64,000 nt of DNA, taken from contig ML679946.1 in NCBI GenBank assembly GCA_007922225.1, forward strand, positions 91,371,313 to 91,435,312. The letters are read 5' to 3'. The position numbers and the translations under genes are program-made. Position 1 is the stretch's first letter. Every line of letters begins with the position of its first letter. Source of the stretch: Emydura subglobosa. Taxonomy: Eukaryota > Chordata > Testudines > Chelidae. Positions 55,993 to 64,000 of the stretch are shown here, in pieces. The notes beneath the pieces are model-generated. The model had not been told where the DNA came from, searched no databases, and saw nothing but the letters and a program-made list of their open reading frames with translations.

Positions 55993-57299
55993 AAAGCAGG
56001 TAACCCTGGCATAGGTATTTCCCCATCATATTCTGTTGCTAAGTGCAAAGGAATGACTTACAGTTGCTTCTTTGCGATTTCTTGACTCCTTTGATTGCTA
56101 CATTGTGCACTGTAGTGGCTTGGCAGCTCATTATTGCACAGTGAGTGGTTCACGAGCACTGGACAGCTGGCATTGGAAAGAAAAACAGATGTGGAATTTT
56201 TGAGACTAAAACAAATCAGCCTTTATAGATTTCCCAAAGTGATATATGAAAAATAGGTCACATTTTCAGCCCTACGTACTTTGGTGCCTTTCTTAGGTTT
56301 TGTGGAATTATATTCATTTGGTTATTTCATTCTTTAACAAAACACCATTGGCCAGCAACCTTTATAACTTACAACACGTCTCGTTTAGCAACATGAAAAT
56401 TAATTGCCAAATTCCCACCCAGCTCACAGGGCGATGCATTTAATGATGTACTTTTCTAGTGGTATGTAGGTCCAAGGAATCCTGAAAAATGGTTCAGTAC
56501 TGCGTCCTACCAAGTGCAGAATGAATACCTTGTAATGGACACTTGATTTGCAGACAATGCAGAAACAGAACTCTTGGATTGCCCCAGCTGTATGTAGATA
56601 CGCACTATTGAGCCTCAAGAACGTGAAGAGAAATAATGGGCAACCTAATTTAATTTAATACAGAATTAGATACACTAGCTCGCCCTGTCTTTAGTATTCT
56701 GCCTTGCTATACAAATGCCTACCCAGCTTGGAAGTCACTTGTATGTAGGTTTTGGGATAACAAATAACATCAACTTTGAAAAGACAGGACCCACTGTATC
56801 AAATTCTGTCAGGGTCAACCTCCTCCTTCTAAGCAAATCTGGTATCAAACCATGACTCTGTATTCAAACAGCCCCAGAACCTTGAAGTTCTGACCTCTTT
56901 TTGCTTCCAAGGCCGATAACTGAAGTTTTGCATGAGACCCGAAAAACCAATAGTCTGAGTTCGATCTCACTGAAACATAAATCTGGATTAACACTGACAT
57001 CAAAGTAAAATGCCATTCAGTGACCTGAGAGATCAGAATTAAACCCCGATGTCCTATCTAATCTTCATAGAACCACACATGACACATCCTAATCATGCTA
57101 GAAGTTGCAAGGATGCTGTGGGATAAAGACTGTACTAGCAAAGAACAGAATGGATAAAGATGCCATGGCATTTATGTAAGAATTTGGGTTTTCCCTCCTG
57201 TCAATATTTCCCCTCTGCCCACTGTTGTGTGTGCCAGTTTGTTCCCTCCCTCTCACACCAGCTATGGCTGCATTTTAGCTGTGCTGTATGTACATAGCT
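55993..57299. other. Unassigned
   Basis: No gene or recognised repeat. Confidence 0.4.
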
Positions 57300-57432
57300 T
57301 GTATTTTAAGTTCCCACGGGTCAAAGAGTGTTATATAAATATAAAATAATATTAAACTTCTGAACCAGATCCTCAACTGGTGCAACTCAGCTTCCACTAT
57401 GCTGAATTATTGCTCCTCAGGAACTGGTCCAG
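57300..57432. repeat. Old SINE tail plus mini inverted-repeat element
   Basis: TGTATTTTAAGTTCCC...GTTATATAAATATAAAATAATA (57300-57350) resembles an old SINE/LINE tail. Directly after it, CTGAACCAGATCCTCAACTGG (57361) and CTCCTCAGGAACTGGTCC (57415-57432) form the inverted ends of a decayed mini-element. Confidence 0.5.
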
Positions 57433-58324
57433 TACTATTAATAGATACACAAAGACTTCTAACCTCATTGTCCATTCCTCCCCACTTTTTTTTTTTTTTT
57501 AATATGTTTTGCTTCCATTTTTAAATCTTGATTTCACCTAGGATGTTGTCACCAAATGCTAATCTGGCAGCCAGCCAGCCAGCCAAATAGCTCTCCTGGT
57601 TCCAGGTGGATTTGCTTTCCCAAGCAAAGGAATTACTTAAACCTAATTTTTCTGCAAGGTATCATCTGCACCAGTGGCTCATGTTCTTCTTGGCCTCCTT
57701 CCATATGACAACCACTGTCAGCAAGTGCCTCTTTTGTTTAGCCATAAGATTCAAGTTTAATAGCTGTTCTAACAGCTGCTACAAATCCTCTTCCTGATTA
57801 GATTGCAACCACAGCACAGCACATCCAAGATTTTTTTCCCTCCTCCCACCCAGGAGGAAATACTAGTCACACACATCTCAGAATTGCCTTCTTGAATACA
57901 TTGTCCTCCCAGCATCTGAATGTAAGCACGTCTATTCTCAGAGCCCCAGCTCTGTTGCTCAGCTTCTCTGCCACACAGACCAACAGTGTGTCTTATTGCT
58001 CTGGACTGTTTGAGCTCTTGGAAGCAACAGTTCTTCTTGATTTTTGTATATTTTGTCTACGTGTCCCTAAAATGCCTTTATAGAACAAAAGAATTCAAGA
58101 TAGCAGACCAGGGTGTGATATAAATTACAGAAGAGCATGGTATGGTAAAGATATGTGGTCAGATGAGGTTTGGAAAAAAAGAGTGGAAGGGCACAAAGAT
58201 CAAAGGTGAAATTTACCTCTGAGTGGAGAGATCATTAGAAGCGTGTTGACACCACTTAAACTCTACGGCTACAAAAATATGCACACCTACATACATGCTT
58301 ATATTTAAGCATGTGAGTAGCCCC
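57433..58324. other. Unassigned
   Basis: A T-run lies at 57486-57500 and a (CAGC)n run of about 5 units at 57568-57586. No gene. Confidence 0.45.
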
Positions 58325-58470
58325 ATTCATTATTATTAATCCTATTTATTATAGTAGTGCTTGAGGGCCAACCAAGAATGGGGTTGCATTGTGCTAGGCG
58401 CTGTGAAGGGCAGCAGATAGTCCCTGCCCCAAAGAGTTTATAATCTAAACAGGAAAGAAACTTGCAGGGT
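58325..58470 (-). repeat. SINE/LINE 3'-tail fragment, minus orientation
   Basis: CATTATTATTAATCC then GTAGTGCTTGAGGGCC, TTGTGCTAGGCGCTGTGAAG and CCCCAAAGAGTTTATAATCT are the reverse complement of the tail at 46420-46565. This is the best-preserved copy of that tail. Confidence 0.8.
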
Positions 58471-59603
58471 GGGGGAAGAGGTTTAACACACAAGCAAAGT
58501 GAACAATGTGGTGATAACAAATGTCATGTTAGTTCCACTTTGGGGAGTGGCATTAATTGGGAAGGGATCAGCTAAATGGGAAGGGAAGGAAAGGGAGATT
58601 AAGGGTGTAGACTTATTGATTGGTGATGGGTGATTAATCAATATCAATTAATCAATCTTAGACTGCAGAGGTTAATGAATGTTTGATCTCCTGAAAGCTA
58701 CGGCATTAGAAGTATTATTATTAGTATTATTAGAATGAGAGACATTAGAAGCACATGAGAAACCATTGCAATTTATTATGAGTCCTGTTATTAATAAATC
58801 CACTAAGCAGATAAACAGTCTCAAACACTCTAAAATACAATAGCAGATAGAGAGTGCAAAATGTTTAGCCTTATGACTGGCATCATCCACATCTCATATC
58901 AGCTGCTGGGGTACCCTGGGCTGTCAGTTGTTATTTTATTTCTCACCACCACCAACACCAGTGACTGTTATCCTGTTGTCTCCCTGTATGTTTCTCCCCA
59001 TTACACAGGCCAGGCAACACCTTTTTATCCTGAGTTATGCTTACGCCTACTAAGGCTTATACATATGCATAAGGATTCCAATTCTTTTTCCCTCATCCAT
59101 ACTTTCATACCCCACTAATTTAGGCATGCCTCATTTCGTATTGGCTGTCTCATAACAGCTATGTCAATGAGCTACCATAGCAACTTGAGGTTATTACAGA
59201 ATCCACCAAAATGTTATTAGCGAGCATTCTGCAGTATTAACTGGTACACTGCAGTATATTTTTCAGACTATTGCTGCATAATTTTCAAAACATAAATTTC
59301 CAAAGCACTTAACACATCTTTTACTGTAATCTTACACTTTACTGGTACTAGGTTATCTTTTGCTCAACTCATCATGCCAACCTGTGTGGCTAAGTTGACT
59401 ATTTTACAGGCCCTGTGTTGCAGAATTAATTAATGCTTATATTTCACCTCTATATCCTAAATAGACTTAATATCTTTTATTCCTGGCGACAGGTGGACAG
59501 AACTGGGGAGCAGAGGGTAAGAGGTGTGGAGTGAAGTTCAAATGAAGAGACAGAGAGGGGAAGATTGTAGCAAACAGCCAATGAGCATCGGGCAGAGAAA
59601 AGT
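58471..59603. other. Unassigned
   Basis: An (ATT)n-like run lies at 58707-58731. No gene or other repeat. Confidence 0.4.
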
Positions 59604-60054
59604 TGGGATTCCCTCCAAGACCTCTCCATTCGGCTTATCCAGAACACCTTGCTCAGTCCTGGAAGAACAATTCATCAAGTTCTCTGAGACCCAAAAAACT
59701 CAGCTCGACTCCAGGAACTCAGGTTACTTTATTAGCCCCAGACACAGGGGATTCAGATACAGGGTCATGCCACAGTTCCAATTCTTGTCATACACGGACA
59801 CTACTCAGTTTATACACATCTTTCCTAGCTTCTGATATCTCTTCTTTTTGCATGTAAGGACCAGTCATTTTGCAGATTGCGTAAGACAAGTTTATCAGTT
59901 CAGGGCATTCCTGACAGCTTTGCTTACTCTAAACATGCCTGTAATAGTTAGCTTAGTTTCTGCCTCTCTTATTTACTGTAAACATTCACAATAGTTAGTT
60001 GTTTCAGGAATTCAGCTTGTTCAGCAGTTACTTGTTCAGGCTTGTCTCATGGCA
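59604..60054 (-). mobile_element. Solo LTR, candidate, minus strand
   Basis: On the minus strand the order is U3-like sequence, TATA-type TGTATAAAC (reverse complement at 59808-59817), about 75 bp, CTAATAAAG polyadenylation signal (59727-59735), then a U5-like segment ending CA at 59604. This is the compact promoter/R/U5 layout of retroviral-type LTRs. No gag/pol/env sequence or second LTR is nearby. The U3 end near 60054 is approximate and no target-site duplication was confirmed. Confidence 0.65.
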
Positions 60055-60559
60055 GCTAAGTTAGCCCTACAAGAAAGTCTGCTCAAAACTGTAGAAAGTT
60101 CTCTGAATGTCCAAAGGTCCCTGTTTTGGCTGCCTCTGCTCATACTGGCTGGAGTTTCTGGTTGGCTTGGCTGCTTTCTGCAGTTTTTCCCTAGCAACAT
60201 GGTGCAGGAATGGGAGGCACCAGCTGGTTCCAATGCCACCAGGGTGTGTTTAGAGGGTCTCCCCTGCACAGTTCTGGATTCTGGTGGCCCAAACTGAGCC
60301 CTATTTCCCTTCTCCCCTCCCCTCCCATTCTAGCAGTCCCTGCTTTAGCTTCTTCTGCTTCTAACAGCTAGAGTCTGCTTGGCTCATTTCTGCAGTTTCC
60401 TTCCCAAGGCCACATGGCAGGCTGAGGGCATTTGACTTGACTTCCACCTTTTTTCAAATCTCACCCGACCAGATGTCTTGCAACCCTTGCCTTGACTTGT
60501 TTGTCTCTCTCTCCCTCATCACTGAATGCTCGCATAGCTTCACCGCACTGCCCTTCCCT
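60055..60559. other. Unassigned
   Basis: C/T-rich in parts. It could be the 3' part of the minus-strand LTR-like repeat that follows. No coding domain. Confidence 0.3.
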
Positions 60560-61243
60560 GTGATGAACACTACAGAATGGTCTGCTCTCTTGAACTCTTT
60601 ATTTGACGTCGTCCGGGCTGCTCACAGCATTAAAGTTAAGTATATGCATAAAATATGGCAGTATTGGGGGCCAGGACTCACAGCATCCTTTTCATAACTT
60701 GGCCCTCTGCTCGTGCCACCATCTGTGTCTTCCCCCTTCCGGGAGTATGGGGGAAGTATCTCCCAGTTCTATAGGCCAGCCACTTCCCCAGTGGTGAGTG
60801 GGGGAGTACAGGCCTGCCCACCATTCTAGGTCCCAGCCCAGGGACCCTGTGGATAGCTGCCTCCTGCTACCTCTCTTTAACTTCTCTACCGGTGCTGCTT
60901 CAATTCCCTGAGCCACTTCCCCAAAACCCCAGCACCTTTGTCACCCTCTTTTCAGGGCCTCCAGCCCACAAGTCCCAGCAGCCAGCCAGGAGCTACTCCT
61001 TGCTTCCCCAGTCTCTTCCAGCAACTACTCTGTCCAAGCTGCTATCTTCCTGTAGCCTGCTAGGACCTCAGTCCTCTCTCTCTGGGCTCCCTGCAGCAAA
61101 TGACTGTCCTCTGCCCAGCAGCTCCTTTTTATGAGAGCCTGCAGGGCCTGGATTGGTTGCTCTGTGCAGCCTCTTTTCAATTGCCTCCCTAGGTTGCTTT
61201 TAACCCCTTCCTTTCTGGTGTGGGGTGAACACCCCATCACACA
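60560..61243 (-). repeat. LTR-like repeat, minus strand
   Basis: On the minus strand it begins TGTGTGATGGGGTGTTCACC (61243), then has a CCAAT motif, a TATA-type CATAAAAAGG (reverse complement at 61125-61134), a GC-rich transcribed-looking body and AAATAAAGAG (reverse complement at about 60596-60605). I recall similar turtle repeats beginning TGATGGGGTGTTCACCCC. The promoter-to-polyA distance (about 530 bp) is long for an LTR. Overlapping frames in all phases are composition artefacts. Confidence 0.5.
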
Positions 61244-61433
61244 TGGGATGGAGGGCCATGACTTTGCCTAGAAATGTTCTGTAAGGCCACCGAATATTGG
61301 AGACAGCAGTAGCTGCCTGTATCTGCCGTAGTCAATTATGGCTTCCTCCTATGCACTGAATGAACAGGCCTTTTGTACCCTCTGTCCTCTAGGGCATGCG
61401 CTCTGGAGGATTGCATAGTTTGACCTATTCACT

Positions 61434-61493
61434 GGGCTTGAAGTTGAAATCAGTGGAAAAACTGTCTCCTTGAGTGGGAACAGGATCAAGCCC
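61434..61493. mobile_element. 60-bp mini inverted-repeat element (GGGCTTGA ends)
   Basis: GGGCTTGAAGTTGAAATC and GGAACAGGATCAAGCCC face each other. The inner part is decayed. Confidence 0.6.
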
Positions 61494-61585
61494 ATTATTT
61501 GTTATGGCTGGGAATTACACTGATTTACCTTCCCTGGGTGCCTTTCTAAATTGGCAACACAGAAATGTGAGAAGGCAGTCCAGCA

Positions 61586-61627
61586 GCAATGTCTGTAATG
61601 TCTTAAGGTAATGTCTTAATGTCTTAA
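61586..61627. repeat. Short tandem of AATGTCTTA units
   Basis: GTAATGTCTTAAGGTAATGTCTTAATGTCTTAA: three copies of AATGTCTTA with spacing 15 and 9. Confidence 0.85.
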
Positions 61628-63019
61628 TTTTTTTAAATGTTTAATTACTTTTTGTTTCAATAGACCATTTCTTCTCATTCATCTTTCCTCATAGTCTGCC
61701 TGACAATTGCATGGCAGCTCAAGACGCTGCACATGGCATTTATAATAGTGGCATTGCATAATCTTTGATTCGTAGAAGACCATCTTGAAGTTCTTGACTC
61801 CTTAGATAATGCAAACAAGGATTACCAAAAGATTTTTGACCAAACCTGAATATTTCCTGATAATACGATATGAAAAGTCTTATGTTTGCCAGTCATGATA
61901 TGGGGAAGACAAAGATTAGACCATTAATCAGCCTTTAGGCTGTAGAAAAATCTATTTTGATCTTCCTGAAACAGTCAAACTATTGCTGTGCGAATTTTGT
62001 TATTTTCACATGATGCAGAGACTGAGAATAAATTCATCCCAAAATTTAATCTCTTGAGCTTCCTCCCCAGAGGAGAGTGAAGAATGGGAAAGAGGGGGAA
62101 AAAATGGTAAACATCATTGTACAAAGAACTTCCAAAAAGAAGGATGAAAGTCAAATGTTGAAAGCCCATTGATGTTTCCTTTAGTCTTTTCCTTGTGTGA
62201 GTCATAAAAATCCCTGTTATCCATCCCCCCTGACCTACCTCCCCAGCATATTGATTTTATGGTTTGATGGAATTCATGTAATTCAAACCTTCCTTGTATG
62301 CTGCTTTAATCCTTAAATTTTTAAGTGGGCTTTCTTTAACCTTGCCTAAACCGAACAAGCATACTTCTGCCTTCACAATAGCTTACAAATATAATTGACA
62401 AGCCGATAACGAAGATTCTTCCAAGGGAACAGATCATAAAAAATATATATATATATGTTGAAAAAACAAGATAATACTGGAGAAGCAGGAATGAGGAGAA
62501 CTGGGTGACAAGGGCAGACAAAAAGCAGAGAAAACTGCTGATTGATAAACATTAATGAACTTCTTTCTCAGCAGGGGAGTCACAAAATAGATAGTGTAGC
62601 GCATTGCATTGTCTGGTACAGTTGGTGGTTAGAACCAATACTCCAGGTATCTTGTTAGGAAACAAAATGAATCATGATCAAAGTAGGTTGGGGCTCTGGA
62701 TATCATCTTGGACTATTTCTTTTCTTTCTGGAAATTTTTCTGTCCAGCTCTCCAAATAGGAGAGGCAAATTTTAAATAGGATCCTTCGGTTAAAACTCAG
62801 CAATTGATTGACAAATGATGTCTACAACTCATCTTAATATTTCTTTGTTCTCAAACGAGGCTACATTTTTAGCCTGGGGACTGGCTAGATCACTTTCCAG
62901 CAACAGTGATGAGAAATGGGCATCTAATTTCCCTGCTGCTCAAAATGTCCTGCAGTAATACAGCTCCAGGGGAAGAGAGACGTAGTCTCAGCAAAGAATG
63001 GGGCAGCAAGAATGTCTGT
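61628..63019. other. Unassigned
   Basis: An (AT)n run lies at about 62443-62456. No gene or repeat. Confidence 0.4.
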
Positions 63020-63120
63020 TTTCTAATCCCTCTGTAGTTTGTCTTCAATTACTCTGTGTGGCCTTGGGAGAGTCACTTAGGGATGGACATTCAAATGAAC
63101 TCCCATTTAGGCAGTTAGAT
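63020..63120 (+). repeat. MIR-like SINE core fragment
   Basis: TCTGTGTGGCCTTGGGAGAGTCACTTAG at about 63053 is the conserved CORE-SINE/MIR phrase. The tRNA-like head upstream is barely recognisable. Confidence 0.55.
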
Positions 63121-63326
63121 AAAGACTGATTTTTAGAAGCAACTGGCACCCAACAGCTAGCATTGTCTCACTTGTGGCGAGATTCTCATGAAAGCTCAGT
63201 ACTAATGAGCTGGGTGGTCTTGAAACTTTAACCTTTAAGGCTTGATCATGGCTTAGAGCCACAGCCCATGCAGGAAGTATGTGTGAAGGGGATGTGGTGC
63301 AGTAGAAGTCTTTATAAGAGCTAGTG

Positions 63327-63389
63327 AGACACAAACTAGCCAGGAGGAATTCTGGCCACTGTAGTTCCTCCTGGGGAATTTGTGTCTCA
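63327..63389. repeat. 63-bp hairpin with 26-bp imperfect arms
   Basis: GAGACACAAACTAGCCAGGAGG and CCTCCTGGGGAATTTGTGTCTC pair with few mismatches around a loop of about 11 bp. It may be a mini-element remnant. Confidence 0.8.
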
Positions 63390-64000
63390 GTGGCAGCTCT
63401 GCAGGGGACATAACGTGCTCCATTCTATGACCAGCCAGCTTCAGTGGCTATAGTTTAGTTACATCCATATAGATGAGTTACATCCATGACCCCATCGTCC
63501 TCTCCCCCCTTCTTTTTGGGGAAAGACTAGCAGCACCACCAATACAAATCATATCTGTAGTTGCCAGCTGTCTCTCCTATAGTGTGTGCTTTCACCTGTG
63601 TAAACTTAGACACAACCTGGCTGCTACCCCTTCCTTAGAAGGTATAACAATCCTCGTCTATCTCTCAGTATTATTTACTTGTCATAAAATTCTCTGAGGA
63701 TACTAAATATCATCATCAATCATCATCACTCTTTCCCCACCCATTTCCCCAGGCAGTATCTCACCCAGAACATCTGACCAGAGCGACTGTGTGTGGAAGT
63801 TTGTCAGATGAATTTTGCTGTGCAGCATTTTGTTGCACGTGAGTACATTTAGCAGGTTAAAATGTGTGCTTACACGGCTGATAAATTCCACTCAACTTAA
63901 ATCCATCCTTTCCTGGTTAGTAGTGCCATTAGACACAACACAATCAATAATGTGTTCATTTAGAGAGTCAGCAGCTAATTAAAAGCCTAGTGAAGAGTTA
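63390..64000. other. Unassigned
   Basis: No gene or repeat recognised. The 74-aa + frame at 63473-63697 has no domain. Confidence 0.4.

Noticed and set aside
60892..61240. Pro/Ser/Leu-rich frames on both strands
   Set aside because: They fall inside the GC-rich LTR-like repeat, all phases are open, and there is no domain.
1..64000. CRISPR array, prokaryotic operon, phage or plasmid system
   Set aside because: No regularly spaced repeats, no dense gene packing and no prokaryotic gene. CR1, SINE and Penelope-like content shows vertebrate nuclear DNA.

Overview
The window looks like a vertebrate nuclear, non-genic (intergenic or intronic) stretch, most probably from a turtle. The main grounds are its repeats. 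There are CR1 LINEs ending in the ATTCTATG-type 3' terminus and carrying the 3' UTR typical of turtle/crocodilian CR1. There are also Penelope-like elements, a DIRS-type remnant, hAT traces, MIR-like (tRNA-derived) SINEs and many short terminal-inverted-repeat elements. The turtle assignment rests on my memory of those families, not on a database search. I found no convincing host protein-coding exon and no functional RNA gene. Apart from pieces of transposon proteins, the open frames are short chance frames.

Layout, 0-15.7 kb: a G-rich purine tract (236-838); an LTR-like repeat split by a CR1 tail (1.69-2.13 kb); a second long LTR-like repeat (2.15-3.26 kb); a CR1 stub (3.7 kb); a perfect 56-bp tandem duplication (5458-5568); a degraded 2.8-kb CR1 on the minus strand (5.94-8.75 kb); then mostly unassigned DNA with small inverted-repeat elements and SINE scraps.

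Layout, 15.7-33 kb: a Penelope-like element enclosed by about 210-bp inverted copies of its own end (15.7-17.36 kb); a 1-kb palindromic element with tRNA-like modules (19.8-20.8 kb); a hAT transposase remnant (23.5-24.1 kb); a 'GTCTACACT' inverted-repeat element (25.6-25.9 kb); LTR-like repeats (27.5-28.5 kb); a DIRS-like RT/RNase H remnant abutting an opposite-strand CR1 RT fragment (28.6-29.7 kb); another long LTR-like repeat (30-31.1 kb); and a LINE fragment (33.1 kb).

Layout, 33.5-64 kb: the youngest element is a minus-strand CR1 (33.88-35.95 kb). Its RT frame is broken by only two small frameshifts and one stop, and it appears nested in another long repeat. Next come AT-rich foldback elements (38.3, 41.0 and 44.8 kb), a second Penelope-like element with RT and GIY-YIG domains (41.97-43.67 kb), a solo-LTR-like unit (44.23-44.64 kb), a LINE 3' end whose tail matches the SINE tails elsewhere (46.1-46.6 kb), a second tRNA-like palindromic element (50.4-50.8 kb), several small inverted-repeat elements (52.8-57.4 kb), and two minus-strand LTR-like units (59.6-61.2 kb).

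Nothing here forms an operon, a defence system or a multi-gene system. What is worth a second look is transposon structure: inverted-copy Penelope organisation, nested insertions that give relative ages, non-autonomous families sharing ends but not middles, and SINE/LINE tail sharing.
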